64,000 nt of DNA. It comes from Camillea tinctor. Lineage: Eukaryota; Ascomycota; Sordariomycetes; Xylariales; Xylariaceae. Location of the stretch: contig MU394080.1 of NCBI GenBank assembly GCA_022578605.1, positions 248,001 to 312,000 of the forward strand, written 5' to 3'. Positions 24,105 through 36,426 of the stretch are shown one piece after another. The position numbers were made by a program, and so were the translations under genes. Each line of letters starts with the position of its first letter. The stretch's first letter is position 1. The notes beneath the pieces were generated by a model. It did not search any database. It had not been told where the DNA came from and saw only the letters and a list, made by a program, of their open reading frames with translations.

Positions 24105-25136
24105 TGTTCCGAGTGCAGATTTATCCTAAATGGACTCTCGGAGAATGTTGACCAGTGCTGGTAGAGGAGAGAGGTGGAGACTTGGCCGCTTTGTAATGGT
24201 AACGAAGGTCCCAAGGTTGGAGAAGTGAAGTGAGATGTAGCTTAGGTAGTAAGCAGCTCTGTTAGGTTCCTGGGTAGTGTGGTCGGCACAATGGCGACAA
24301 AGAGTAAACGATGCAATGTTGAGTAGATAGGTGGTTAGGAGTATGGAAAGAAATAGTACTCAAAACATGACGCCACTAGGTAGGAAGGTTTATATAAGAG
24401 AGAAGAGACCTCGGGACTGGGGCGGGATGTACATAAGGATAAATGATGTATGGTGGGGTTATGACCTACAGACCTACAGATAGCGAGAGGTTAATAAGTA
24501 GGGGAAGAGAGCTCTAAATCGGTCATGTCATTATCTCATACCCGCTTGTCTAATTCGGGGTTATGACGGACTTAAGCAACGGAGGTACACAGTGACTTCT
24601 TCCCGTTAAACAGCATACTAGTAGCGTAGCTAGGGAAGCGCCAGGTGCGTGTAAGAGACTTGTCGCATAACAGATCCAGCATCTTGAGGCACTAGGTTAG
24701 GTTAGTTGGGTAACGTGGGGGCTATTTTGTTTCTATAACTACAAAGTACTAACCTAGGTTAGGTAATTTAGCAACCAATAACTTCTATGATTTCAATTCC
24801 ATCTTTTTTTCCTTTTTTTCAATTCGATTTTATAGATGTGCATTTATCTAATATAGAATCACAAATATATTTTATGTGTCACCCCCTATTTTATAAGTCT
24901 GTATCCTCCCCCCCCCCAGTTGTTCCCCATCTTATTTGTGTTTCTTCTTTTTCTTCTTCCTCTGGGGTGCATGATCTAAGTAGGTAACTTGGTGTATTCC
25001 AACCTACAAAGGCACAGCACTCCTTATTCCACTTCCCACTCTCTCACCGTCTCATCTCTTTTACGCATTTTCTCAAACCATTATGGCCTCTCACGCAAGT
25101 CATGGTAACTTCAAAAAGCTATAGAAACTTGTGATC
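24105..25136. other. Divergent promoter region, WD40 gene / SET gene
   Basis: About 1 kb shared by two genes reading outward. It has several GGTTAGG / CCTAGG words (around 24700-24760) and pyrimidine-rich tracts near 24900-24960 and 25020-25080, upstream of the SET gene. No coding frame is supported. Confidence 0.65.
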
Positions 25137-26384
25137 ATGGAACCTCACGAGGAGTTGCTTGAGTGGGCTACAAACCAGGGCATCAAACTCGATGGCATAA
25201 CTCCCACTCGTATCCCCGGCCGAGGCATCGGTCTCATCGCAACTCGCACAATCAAGGTAATTCCAATCGTAATAATTCTATATTTATATGAAATACACAC
25301 ATATACAGGTGCCTCTCGTCGAATATTTGCTCTATGAGCGTTTTAGTTGAGTCTAGTATCCGCTGACTGTCAAAAAAAAAAGCCGGAAGAAATCCTCCTC
25401 GACATCCCGACTTCATGCCTTCGGAGTATCGCGACGGTGCCCCGGTCCGTGACCCGCAAATTGCCGAGCTCCATCTCTGTGCACGGGCTACTGGCGGCCG
25501 ACCTAGCGCTGGACACATCCACCAAATATGACATTTGGAACGCCGTGTGCCCGACCCCGGAGGACTTCAGCTCCATGCCGTTGGTCTGGCCAAACGAGTT
25601 GCAAGAGATGCTGCCCCGGCCCGGCCAAGTGCTGCTCCGCAAGCAGCAGGCCAAGTTTAGCCGGGACTGGGAGGAGGTTTCGGCAGCGTTCCCGGACCTA
25701 GATGAAGCACAGTACCAGTATGCATGGATGTTGGTCAATACGAGGACGTTCTACTACCTTAACGGCCGGCTGAAGAAGCGCAACAAGGAGGACCACATGT
25801 GTCTGCAGCCTGTGGCCGATTTGTTTAACCACGCCGACGAGGGCTGCAACGTGTCTTTCGACGACGAGGGATTTTCTATCAAGGCCACCAGTGCCTATGC
25901 CGCGGGTGATGAGGTCAAGATCTGCTACGGTGGGCACAGCGGAGATTTTCTTCTTGTCGAGTACGGCTTTGTTATGGACGACAATCGCTGGGACGAGTTC
26001 CCGCTGGACGACTTCGTTCTGCCCAAGCTGGACAGCCGGCAGAAGGAAAGGCTCGAAGAGGTCGGGTTTCTTGGGAAGTACGTCTTCGACCGAGAGGCCG
26101 TCTGCTTTAGGACACAGGTCGCCCTGCGGCTAGTGTGCTGCGGAGTCCGGGAATGGAAAAGGTTCGTCAATGGGATAGACGACGGCGAGGCTAGCCAGAA
26201 CAAAGTCGACAAGGTACTTCTAGATATTTTTGGGCAGCTCGATGGATATATCGAAGAAAACCGTGCAGCAGTTATACGCCAAGAAATCGGTTCGCCAGGA
26301 CAAAAAGAATTACTATTGAAGAGATGGCAACAGATTAAAGACCTAGTTGTTGCGAATATCTCAAATCTAGGTATGAGAAACTAA
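25137..26384 (+). CDS. SET-domain protein methyltransferase (SETD3/Rkm/LSMT class)
   Basis: Probable SAM-dependent lysine or histidine methyltransferase, 373 residues, two exons (25137-25256, 25383-26384; 126-nt intron with CTGAC before an A-run and AG acceptor). The first half of the SET fold is visible as RIPGRGIGLIATRTIK joined to PEEILLDIPTSCLRS. An iSET-like helical insert follows. The catalytic half reads DLFNHADEGCNVSF (residues about 186-199; the Asn-His pair is the SAM-binding signature) and later ICYGGHSGDFLLVEYGF, with the usual active-site tyrosine. The C-terminal ~120 residues are helical, as in the substrate-binding domain of LSMT-type enzymes. An upstream in-frame GTG was ignored in favour of the ATG. 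The substrate cannot be told; ribosomal or elongation factors are typical for the class. Confidence 0.88.
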
Positions 26385-26712
26385 ATAGAATAAAAACCCC
26401 TCTGAATATATCGAATTAAGATTTTGATATGGCGCTCGGGATTTTCCTCGAGATGATTATGGTTACGATGCATTGACTCAGCTTCATGGACTAATTTTTG
26501 GGGGGCCATATCATGGATAGGATCAGTGGTGTAGAGTGAAGATAAATCAATATAAATAGATTTTTTTTTTGAGGAAAACCGAGCACATATAGTTGCTGAT
26601 GCCCACTATCCACCGAACGCCTCCCAATGCATACATGCACGTATCCTTTCCAAGATCATCACCACTAGCATAATACATATATTTACAGTCTCGGCGTATC
26701 CTGCTACCACCC
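26385..26712. other. Convergent spacer between SET gene and cbp4
   Basis: 328 bp between two stop codons. It holds an A/T-rich stretch with a T-run at about 26561-26570. No frame is supported, and the two 3' UTRs may overlap. Confidence 0.7.
26389..26394 (+). terminator. Poly(A) signal candidate of SET gene
   Basis: AATAAA starts 5 nt after the stop codon. It is very close, so it may be fortuitous. Confidence 0.25.
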
Positions 26713-27378
26713 TCAGCTACTAGAACTTGACGAGAGACCTGATTCTTTTCTCATAGCCTCCTTCCGTGCCTTGGCCTCTTCCGCATTCGCGAAATCTTGT
26801 CTTAACAGCTCCTCCCTCTTTTTGCGCAGGGCCTCTTCCTGAACAGTCCATACTGGGATTTCACATCGAGTTAGTAAAATATAGCATATATAAATAGAGG
26901 AAGAGTGAATAATGTTGAGAGTTAGGTAAATGCTCTCTCTCCCTTCTTTTCTGAAACACATACTCGGTTTGTCAGACTTGGAGTACTCCTTCAGCTGGGT
27001 GACAAAGTCGTCGAACTCCTTCTGGCGCTCGTACCGGCGCTCAAGGCTCTTCTTCTTCAGCTCTGGGCTGTACCGCTGGAAGAGCTCCTCGTCCGTCGGC
27101 TGCACCCACATGACGAAGGCGGGACCGCCTACACAGATGCCGCCGCCACTGAAGTTGTGCAACATGCGTTAGTGTCACATGTCTCACGAACACGATCCCG
27201 GGAATTATTGTTCTTGATGTGAAGGCATCGTGGGCTGGCGGAGGAGTGATCGAGCGTTTACATGCTCTTAATTCTGTGGGATATTTATACAGATGATAGG
27301 AAGGAGGTAATTGAGGGTGCTCGCTCACATAACAATCATCTTGAGCCATGTGCCTAGTCTTCCTGGCTTGCCCGCCAT
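26713..27378 (-). CDS. cbp4: Cbp4-like complex III assembly factor
   Basis: Small mitochondrial inner-membrane protein needed for cytochrome b maturation and complex III assembly; yeast Cbp4 works with Cbp3/Cbp6. Product 124 residues from three exons (27329-27378, 26964-27148, 26713-26852; introns 180 and 111 nt, the first with CTAAC before the AG). The N-terminus [16 protein letters not shown] runs into one membrane span (about residues 12-35, [16 protein letters not shown]), then the family motif [19 protein letters not shown] and a charged coiled region ([19 protein letters not shown]). A basic/acidic helix and a serine tail finish the protein. Filamentous-fungal Cbp4 proteins are about this length, shorter than the yeast protein. 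Junctions all restore consensus, so identification is confident. Confidence 0.93.
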
Positions 27379-28514
27379 GGTACTTGGGTTTCTTTCTTTC
27401 TTTTTTTTTATCGCTGTAAGAGTTGGAAGGCAGGTTGATATTCACGACTTGATGATTCTTGAGACCTCAATACCTATACAAACAGAGATATTCTGACACT
27501 AAGGTTTTACGGCCTGGGACGTCCTGAGCCTCATGTAGGTATAATGTATAAGTTTGAATATAAATATAAATGTATGGGTGTAAAAGGTTCGAAAAAATGG
27601 AGTTGGTGTAGCTAATAAGAGCAATCTCATTCGCTGCTTTATGTTGCAAATCCATGACGAAAACCTTACCTACTATGTAGGTATTCGGGGCCCGATGCCC
27701 CTCGGTTACATAATCTGTGGCTGTACCTACATACCTAACCTAGTGACCTAGGTACCTACCTAGGGGAAATGTGGCTTAGGTAGTCGGCTTGATAAGGTTG
27801 ATAATTGGGTTTCTTTGTTTGGTTTGAATCGCACGGTCCAGAGATCTGTTCCCATAGAACACTTGTGGAACAAAAACCAACTGAACCCTGAGAACCAATA
27901 AATCCCAGAGGATATGCCACGGCGGCTTGCATCGCAGACACATTTGTTTTAAAACATCATGATGTAAAAAAGTTTAAAGCATCTACGGGGGCTAACCTAG
28001 GTATTGTCATACATACACACGCACACATGAACGGTTAGTTCCGGATAGGCACTGGACAGCCGCTCTCTTGGTTCTTGGTTTCCAAGCTGAAAGCTAATAA
28101 CCTCCGTTCCCTTTCTAGTGCAGTTCTATATGTGTTCTCTGAATTTTGCCGTTGCCGCCCGTCGAGTTTTGTTCCTTTGGGACCGAGAGTTTCCATTAGT
28201 GAAGGGTAGGGCATTAACCAATTACATAAATATTCAAGGTTATTCAACAGCTCATTGGAGGCCTTGCTCGTTTCTTCTCGTGTTCTTTTTCCCTATACGA
28301 AAAAGAACTAGATTCTAAACGAGGAACGAGAAGAAAAGGCAAGAAAAAAAAAACACTAACTCGAGATGCGCCTACATAGTATTGTGTAAATACCCCGGTT
28401 TTTAGCCCCCTCTTCGCTACTGCTGTGCCTACCTCCTAGTCGCCGTGATTTACGGGGCTATTTTGAAATGTTTGATATTGAAACAAGGCTCGGACGAAGA
28501 CAGGGAGGTCGTTA

Positions 28515-28536
28515 GCTATACCATATCTGGTATAGC
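28515..28536. repeat. Perfect 9-bp inverted repeat with 4-nt loop
   Basis: GCTATACCA, loop TATC, then TGGTATAGC. This would form a stable small hairpin in DNA or RNA. No flanking gene or terminator context explains it. Confidence 0.7.
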
Positions 28537-29004
28537 ATGAAAATAGCTTGAGGATAAACCGGAAGGTAGCGAGGCTCTATGTAGTGTACGATTTCGGCCC
28601 TAACAATGCCAAGCTACTGGTTGCATCAGCCCTGGCTGGGTTTGACACAAAGCACTGGATTCAAGTATGATGTCCCTCGACGACATGGCCACGACGCCAT
28701 TTTCATGCATTGTATCGGTGGGACGGGGTACGGACTCTGGTAATATCAATGCTGTGGCATCTCGGAGGGAACCCTCCCCTGGCTGTCTGGATTTGTTCGG
28801 TGCTTGCTTAGTATTAGTGTACCTTTATCATCTCTAGTGAAACTCAGGTGGTCTACCGCAGGTGTTCTACCGACCAGGTTATAGCACGCATGTTTTTTGA
28901 CACCGTTAGCATAAAAGTGACTTATAATAATTTGTTTACTACAAATTTCTCCAACATTGAGGTCTGAGATTGACAGACACTCAGACCAAGAACAAACAAT
29001 TTAG

Positions 29005-29008
<4 letters not shown>

Positions 29009-29035
<27 letters not shown>
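29009..29035. repeat. (AT) microsatellite
   Basis: About 13 AT dinucleotide units without interruption in the spacer. Confidence 0.9.
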
Positions 29036-30610
29036 CAAAGGTGCGTGGATTAGTTCCTCTGCGGCCTGTTGATAAATATAGTGTAGAAGCTGATTTATAA
29101 CTACCAATAGGAGGATGCTTATGTTGTGGGCGTCTATTTACATATAATACAAGTTCCGGTAAGTTGTGGTCCGTTGGCTGACTTGAAGGACTGACTAGCT
29201 GCATCATGGGTACAATACATTGCGTACATAGCGCAATTAAGTACTGAGTAAAGTTTAGGTAACTGAGTCAGGTCCACCCTGCCTGGTGAGGATGACTACA
29301 TAGGTAGAAGGATGATTTACATGTTACATTGAGTACCCATGCCTTGGCAGCTGCGCTGTGTAGTAGAAAAGAGCCAATCAATTGTATCGGGAGACCTGGA
29401 GTGTGAAATGTCATTAGTGTTACATAAAGGTACGGGGAAAGGAAAGAAAAAAAGAGTAAGAGAAAAAAAGAACTAAAAAGAAGAAACACTTACAGGGTCT
29501 ATGTATTGGAAAGCATATAAAATCCAAGGTTCAGGGAAAGAGGGGCAAGTAGAGATCGCTATTGCCTATCTAGTAGTAGGTACTGACTGCAGTTACACAG
29601 GCCTGCATTGTCATTTTTTGATAATTCATTCCTTCATCATCCTACCTTCATTTTATCTTGCGACAACACACAACATTGAACTTCTACACCACATTACACT
29701 GCACTACTACTCACCTCAACGTTCCCTTTCTCCCTCTCTCCCCCCATTTCCCCCATTATTCTTTTTCTTTTTCTTTTTTTTCTTTGGTAACACACATACA
29801 TACTGCACTACAATCAACAAGCCGTTCTATAATTTTATATACGCTTTGATTTAGTAGTCTTTGACTTTGACCCTTTCATATCATCAACCAACCCCAATCT
29901 GTATATTCTCGGCTTTGGAGGTGGTGTTTGCGCTAGAAGGAATCCAACCTCTTCCCCCCTTCTAGCTTAAACCACCGCCAATCACTGCCACATGAGACGT
30001 TACAGACACTGTACCTGACGACGCACACATTCTTCCCATTCCCGGCGACTGGGCATTCCGTTCCTTTCCCTTCCATACCTGGTGCTGGTGCATGGTGCAT
30101 TTCTAGGTAACACACAAAGCAAAGTTCTCAGATCACCAGCCCTCGTTCACGGTATTGATTCAAAAATTATTCCCGGCTGTCATTCTTCCAACTGCGCAGC
30201 GCATCTAGCCGCCCAAAAGGCCCTCGGAGCTGTGCTGTAAAGCTTTTACAACTGCTGGCCTGTCGAAACTGGCGATCATCACCCACCCGAAACGCCCGTG
30301 TACCAACGAAAAGCAAACCTAGGTCCAGCTTTTTGCAGCCCAATTGCCGCGCTCCAAGCTCCGGCAGCCTCCCCCTGCATTTTCTCCTAGAACAAAGATA
30401 TTCTAACAGCCCTACCCGACTGATGGCTTGCTCATAGACTGAGCTGAACAATCTTTCGACCATACAAGGCTGTGCCGAGGAGATAGTAATCCACTCAAAT
30501 TAATACCTAGCCAAGTTGTTCGCTACAACTCGAGCGCACAACACATTTCCTGCGCAACATTGCAAGTTGTGAGCCTCCGGTAGTGCAGCGAAGAATAGAC
30601 ATCAGGCAAC

Positions 30611-33519
30611 ATGGCATACAATGGGGGATACGCTGACCCCCAGCGCCCATATGCTGGCTCCGCCGCGCGAGCACCTCGAGGTGCACCTGGAGGATCCTAC
30701 CCGCCTCCTCGGCAACAGCAGTACGATCAGTATCAGGATGAATACGGCTATGGGTACGATCAGTATGACGATGGATACGGGCAAGATTACGGCCCACCCC
30801 AAGACATGAGGTATGGCCGTGGAGGACCTCCGCCGAACCAAGGCTATCCACCACCAGATATGTATCGCGGACCTCCGGGTCCGGGAAGAGGAGGTCGCCC
30901 TATGCCACCTCCAGGAGCAAGAGGAGGGCCTATGCGTGGTGCACCTCGTGGTGGGCTTCCTTCGGGTCCTGGCCGAGGAGGATATCCCCCTCCTGGTCGA
31001 GGTCGTGCAGGTCCTCCTGCGCGATCGCTCTCCTCAGATCACAATTGTAAGCAGTTTGAATATCTAAGATCTCATGTGGATACTGACCTTTTATAGATAT
31101 TCGCCAGGAACCTCCAATGACAAGCCCGAACGAGCAAGATTTTGGTAGTCCATTCCCTGTCTTCCCGGGTCATAATCGGAGAAGCGATCTCGATGAAGAA
31201 AACCAGATTCTGGACCAGATGGCTGGACTAGACATGAATGGGAGGCCAGGTTTGCCACCAGGTGGGGGACCGGGGCCGAGAAGACGGCCCACGATGGAGG
31301 AATACGGACGACCATCGATGGATAGCCAAAGAAGTGGAAGAGGGGGTCCACAAGCCTATCCCGGTCCCCGGCGAGGTCCTCCCCCGCCTAACCAAGGTTA
31401 TGGCTACCAGGACGATGGCTATGGCGCTCCAATGTCACCTGGACGAGGAAATGACTTTGCTCCTCCGCAGAGGAGTATGACTATGCCGCCTGATGAACAC
31501 CAAATGCCACCTCAACGAGACGGTGCTCCGTATCGTGGGCCAGGCGGGCTGGGTGGCCGGAACAATATGCCGCCTCCACCACGACCTTCAACAGCTCAGG
31601 CCAACCGACCACCCCCTCAGAGGATGTATCCTGACCAGGGTCCCCCACTTCCGATAGAAAATGCGTCGCTTCAGGCTCCTGGATGGAATGATGAGCCGGA
31701 CCGAGGCTCGTTCGGCGATTTCTACGATAATTACTATGACCAAAGGGCCAGCGGCGAGCAGTATCCGCCACCCAACCCGCCCCGAGAGGAAGTACCTGAT
31801 TTTGATGCGGCACCTCCTAATGCTGGATACCGGACGTCCTTTGACCAGCACGTGCAGCCACCGCCAGCGCAAGGCATGCCTCAACCTGGACCAGCGCGAC
31901 TTCCTGAAATGTCGAGAACAAAGTCGCAGCCGAACCTCCGTGAGCCACAAACAGCAATATTCGAGATGGCAGCTGACATGCCCCCTGTACCTATTGGTGG
32001 CTTTCAACCCTATCGACCGCCTAGTGGGCCGCCGAACGGACTACCGAATGGCCCAGCAAATGGAGGACCAGGTCTACCTTCAAACCCAGGAGTGGCACGA
32101 GCAGGTTCCGGCGGGCATGGTGGGATGGGCCCAGGCTCCGGACACCCCGCTCCAATCCGTCCCGGTTTGATGGCCAATTCGATGGTCAACCTTAACAATA
32201 TGAATGATAAACCCCCGCCTGTTCGGAACTACAATACCGCTTCACCACCTGCGATGGCCTCCGGAGCTCAAGCACATCCTGTACCTAACCCGCAGAACGC
32301 GAAACCTCCCAGTCCTGAGTCTGCACCTGTGACCGTCGAAGATTTGGAACGTCTTCGCGCTGTCATCAAAAACGACCCGAATGATCAGAAATCGGCTCTC
32401 GCTCTCGCTAAAAAGTTAGTTGAAGCTGCAGATGTACTGGTTCCTAGGCTGCCTGATCCCAAGTCCAGAGCAAGATCCCGCGAACGCTATATGGTAGATG
32501 CCCATAAGATCCTGAAGAAGCTTGTTAGCGCTCAAAACCCCGATGCTATGTTCTTCCTTGCCGACTGCCATGGCCGCGGTGCTTTTGGCTACGAGCCAGA
32601 CAGCAAGGAGGCCTTCACGCTATACCAGTCTGCGGCGAAGCTCGGGCATCCTGCAGCAGCTTACCGAACGGCTGTCTGTTGTGAAATAGGTAATGATGAC
32701 GGAGGTGGCACACGGAAAGACCCGTTGAAAGCGATCCAGTGGTACAAACGAGCTGCTACACTAGGCGATACCCCCGCCATGTACAAGGTCGGCATGATCT
32801 TGCTAAAGGGTTTACTTGGCCAACAAAAGAACCCGCGGGAGGCTGTAGGCTGGCTTAAAAGAGCAGCAGAGCGAGCTGATGCCGAAAATCCCCACGCGCT
32901 GCACGAGTTAGGTCTCCTTTATGAGTCGGCGCAACCTAACGACGCAATCGTACGGGATGAGGCCTATGCCCTACGGCTATTCGAGCAGGCGGCTCAGCTT
33001 GGCTATAAGTTTAGTCAGTTCCGAATGGGATGTGCATATGAATATGGGCTAATGGGGTGCCCTATCGAACCCCGCTTGTCTATAATGTGGTATAGTAGGG
33101 CTGCCACGCAAGAGGAACACCAGTCCGAACTCGCTCTCAGTGGGTGGTACCTCACTGGGAGTGATGGGGTCCTAAAACAGAGTGATACTGAAGCGTATCT
33201 ATGGGCCAGGAAGGCAGCGCAGGCTGGCCTTCCTAAGGCGGAGTATGCCATGGGCTACTTCACTGAAGTCGGTATTGGTGTCGACGCAAACCTAGAAGAT
33301 GCGAAGAGGTGGTACTGGCGAGCTGCAGGTAAGTAACTCCGCCTAATTTGATGTCATGAATTATGAGATTGACATAGAGTTCTAGCTCAAAACTTTCCAA
33401 AGGCCCGCGAAAGACTAGAAGATCTGAAACGATCTGGAAGAAGCGGTCCTCGTCAACGAGAACGTATCTCGCGGAGTAAGATTGATAGACAGAATGAAGG
33501 GGAATGTGCCGTGATGTAG
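30611..33519 (+). CDS. Sel1-repeat chitin synthase activator (Chs4/Skt5-like), CaaX protein
   Basis: Probable activator of a class IV chitin synthase at the plasma membrane, 933 residues, three exons (30611-31046, 31097-33328, 33386-33519; introns 50 and 57 nt). Residues 1-560 are Pro/Gly/Tyr/Gln-rich and disordered (YDQYQDEYGYGYDQY, GGPPPNQGYPPP). A helical lead-in (TVEDLERLRAVIKNDPND) opens the folded part. Sel1/TPR-like repeats run from about 626 to 888 (AMFFLADCHGRGAFG, PAAAYRTAVCCEIG, PAMYKVGMILLKG, AEYAMGYFTEVGIGVD). The last exon adds a basic segment and ends Cys-Ala-Val-Met, a CaaX box for prenylation like that of yeast Chs4. Acceptor TTCTAG at 33385 was chosen because it restores frame to the CaaX end. 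Fungi have Sel1 paralogues, so the exact orthologue is open. Confidence 0.9.
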
Positions 33520-35611
33520 AGCAGTCAGGACACGACCCCAAAGCTGTCACTGCCTCGTGATTCTTCTCTCCCTGGCGTCCACCGAATGGAAACAGCCTCA
33601 CTGCCCGAGTGTGTACCCAACCAATCCGTTGAACAAGACCCACTTATAGACTCAGGTGTGTACTCCGGGGAGGGCTACTCACTAAACGCATCAATTGACA
33701 AGGGAGTGTTTTCTCGCAAGGGCACAAGAATTCTCATAGACATGAAGAATTACATAGAGAGAAGGCGATAAAGGCAGGTGGTTCTAGCTTAACGTTGGTG
33801 AGGAAGAAAATGGTCTGGACTTGATGAGCCATGCTACGACACGACGTATAACGGTCGACGATCCTGTTCATTGGTTTTTATCAAGCTGGTGGTGTTTTTA
33901 TTTTTTGCTCCCTGTTTCTTTTTCCTTTCGCCGTCTCGTCTCTTCAGTATATAAGGATCGATTAATGGGGACGGAAGGGTCGTTATCAGGGGGGACACGG
34001 AACAAGGACAGGTTCTAATACGGATATACCTACTGGCTCTTGCAGCATAACAACGGCAACAAGATCGATTTAATAGCGGGTAGAAAGAGCGATGGATACG
34101 GTTTTCGTTTTTAACAGAATACCCTCTTGTTCTTTAGTATGAGATTTATAGTCGGCAGGCGGTTTTCATCCTACGTTGCCCCCTTTTATACGCGCGTGTA
34201 CTATTATATTACTTGGCGTTACGGAGAGAGGGAGGGAAGCGAAATTCGATAACGTAAGGTTTGGATGCTGAGCTGGGCTGATTATAGTGTTACATTTATC
34301 AGCGTTCAGGGTTGCGGATGATGAAAACGACAAGTGCGTGGAAGATACAGAAAGATAAAAGGGAAGATGAATGAAGACGGGAGAAGTTGAAAAGGGAAGA
34401 TAATTCTTTTCAGATAGCGAAACTAGCAGGCTAGATTAGATATCTACCTACCTACCTACCTAGATTCAAATAACCTAAGCTAATTGATGCCATGTACCTC
34501 ATATGCCGTGAAAGTGATAAGTGATAGTGGACAGCTATACCCCTTGAATCTGAGAGAGGTTTGAAACTGAGACCTGAGATGGGAGTAAACAAGTCAATTA
34601 AACTTCGTACATAAGTGACTAGGTAATCTCCCATGTTCCTTTCGACTAGTTACATGATGAGGGGGCATATTATCATACCAGTTGGTTCATCGTGGGATGA
34701 TACAGATAAAGGTTGGTTTAAAACTAGTTTATAGTTGTATTCTTCAATAGAAAGAATATAGTTGCAACTCCTTGCCTACTGACTTGAACCATTCTGAGAT
34801 GTGGGTGAAAAGAAAAGAAAGAAAGGGAGAATCGGACGAATTTCTATCGATGGTTTTATTGTTGTTTAAGCTTGCGCATGTTGTAGGTGATGCAGGTATG
34901 TATGTCGATATAGGTAGGCAAATTGGGGTTTTTTTTTCATGTCTACCTAGGTATCAGTGTAAAAAAAAGGGGGGGGGAGGGGGGCTTGCCCTATACCCCC
35001 TTTTGCATCTCCTACCCCCCCTTGAACTGTCTGCCGTCTACTTCCATCAATATCACCACCATCGCCGTCCTGATACATCATTTATTGTATTCCATACATG
35101 TATTTATAATTTTATATTTCCAGTGTAGTTTTTCTTCTTCTTCTTCTTCTTCGTTTATTCATTGTAATTAGAATCATTTGGAAAATTATCAACCCCCCGT
35201 TTCCATTTCCCGTTTTCCATTTCTATCCAGGTACAACTTCCGTACCTACCTACCGAAGAAGCCCACCCGGCCTTCTTCTCCCCCTTTAAAATGCCACCCT
35301 GTTGTAGCCTAGTCCGATGTTGTTGTTATTGCTTCCCTCTCTCCAAACCCATAGAATAAGAAAAGAACAGATGATGACCGTTTGGCCTAGGAAGTTGATT
35401 CAAATCGGCTAAACTAGTCGATCTCGGCTCGATAAAAAAGGGGGAGAAATAAGACGAAAAAGAGAATCTTGATGAACCGATTGTCCTACAACTTCCTTTC
35501 TTCCTTTCTTTCTTTCTTCCCCCTTTTCTAACCAACCCCCCCACCCTCCACCCCCTTCACTCCCCAAAATTTGGAGAAAACAAACAAAAAGCTGCATAGC
35601 GCTTTTTACAC
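33520..35611. other. 2.1-kb convergent spacer
   Basis: It lies between the stop codons of the chitin synthase activator and mpc2. It contains TTTTT/CCCC tracts, (CTAC)4 at about 34442-34461, G-run/A-run junctions near 34965-34985 and a TTC tract at 35133-35153. Frames at 33260-33643 and 34772-35128 have no recognisable domain. Length suggests long 3' UTRs. Confidence 0.65.
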
Positions 35612-36395
35612 TTATGACTTCACGGCATTCTCAACCTCGCTAGCAGGAGCCGGCAGGTTCTTCTGGGAGCGGTGCCAGAGAGCGATGCGGCTGACCTGGA
35701 CGACGCCGACACAGCCGAGGAAGAAGTTGACGGCGGCGAGGAGATAGTTCTGGGGGGTGATGACGAAGCACCAGCGCGTCCAGATGAGGCCGGTGGCGGT
35801 CAGGGCGGCGTTCTGGGTCAGCGAGAGCTTCTCGGCGGGACGGGCAAAGTCGCCGATGCCGGCGAGGACGAGCGCCCACTTCATTACGGGGGCCCTGGAT
35901 GAGGAGAAAGGATGGTTAGCTTTTTGTTTCCTTTTTCTTTCATGACCCTTTCCCCCTTTTGCCTTTTTGGGGGGATTCGGGGGGATTTCCGTGTTTGCTG
36001 TTGCTTTGTTCCCCGAGAGAGAGGGAGAGAGAGGCTTCGGGGAGTTCGGATGACGACAGGAAGATACAGAAAGGAAGGGAGGAAAAGAGAAAAACAAAGG
36101 TGAGGTCACGCACGAGACACACAAGATTGGTGCGATGGGAGACATGAGAAAGGGAAGGGAAGGAAAATAAGACTCACCAGAAGTGAACCGTCTTGAGGCC
36201 AACGGGACTATCCCACATGCGCTTGAACCAGCTCTGCTGCTGCTGAGCGGCTTCGCCGGCGGTGGTGCTCTGGAAGCGTCGCCCGGCTTGGGAGAAGTTG
36301 GCGCGGAACCCGGTGGTACGGGAGAAGGTAGCTCTCGTCGCAGAGGACTGGAAGACGGGCCGGGCGGCACGGAAGAGGGTTGTCGTCGCAGGCAT
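35612..36395 (-). CDS. mpc2: Mitochondrial pyruvate carrier subunit 2 (Mpc2/Mpc3)
   Basis: Inner-membrane subunit of the heteromeric carrier that imports pyruvate, 166 residues, two exons (36178-36395, 35612-35894; 283-nt intron splitting a Trp codon). Residues 1-45 are basic and rich in Ser/Thr/Arg/Phe with almost no acids, a mitochondrial targeting-like presequence longer than usual for yeast Mpc2. The core follows: MWDSPVGLKTVHFWAPVMKWALVLAGIGD, then RPAEKLSLTQNAALTATGLIWTRW and TPQNYLLAAVNFFLGCVGVVQ. These are the family's amphipathic helix, conserved Trp/Lys sites and three membrane helices. The Mpc1 partner is not in this window. The leader just before the ATG is an A-rich TAAAA pentamer array. 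Identification is certain; Mpc2 versus Mpc3 is not meaningful here. Confidence 0.95.
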
Positions 36396-36426
36396 TTTTA
36401 TTTTATTTTATTTTATTTTATTTTAT
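36396..36426 (-). repeat. (TAAAA)n array abutting the mpc2 start codon
   Basis: About six TTTTA units on the plus strand lie directly against the CAT of the start. The mRNA would therefore read TAAAA repeats into AUG. It is a microsatellite in the 5' leader, giving an A-rich Kozak region. Confidence 0.85.

Larger units (their letters stand above)
27379..30610. other. 3.2-kb divergent spacer between cbp4 and chitin synthase activator gene
   Basis: No gene could be supported. It contains CCTAGG words (about 27743-27770, 27990), a perfect 9-bp hairpin (28515-28536), an (AT) microsatellite (29009-29035) and, before 30611, about 1 kb of pyrimidine-rich leader-like sequence. A 31-codon frame around 28574-28672 ending at a GTATGA donor-like site is the only protein-like fragment, too short to call. 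Confidence 0.6.

Noticed and set aside
25309..25350. Possible extra exon in the SET gene beginning at an ACAG acceptor
   Set aside because: It meets a stop after a few codons with no good donor. Direct joining of 25256 to 25383 restores the SET consensus and has a CTGAC branch point.
28574..28672. 31-codon frame with gene-like composition
   Set aside because: It lacks a start codon and a convincing downstream exon, and I recognise no family. It is kept only as a low-interest finding.
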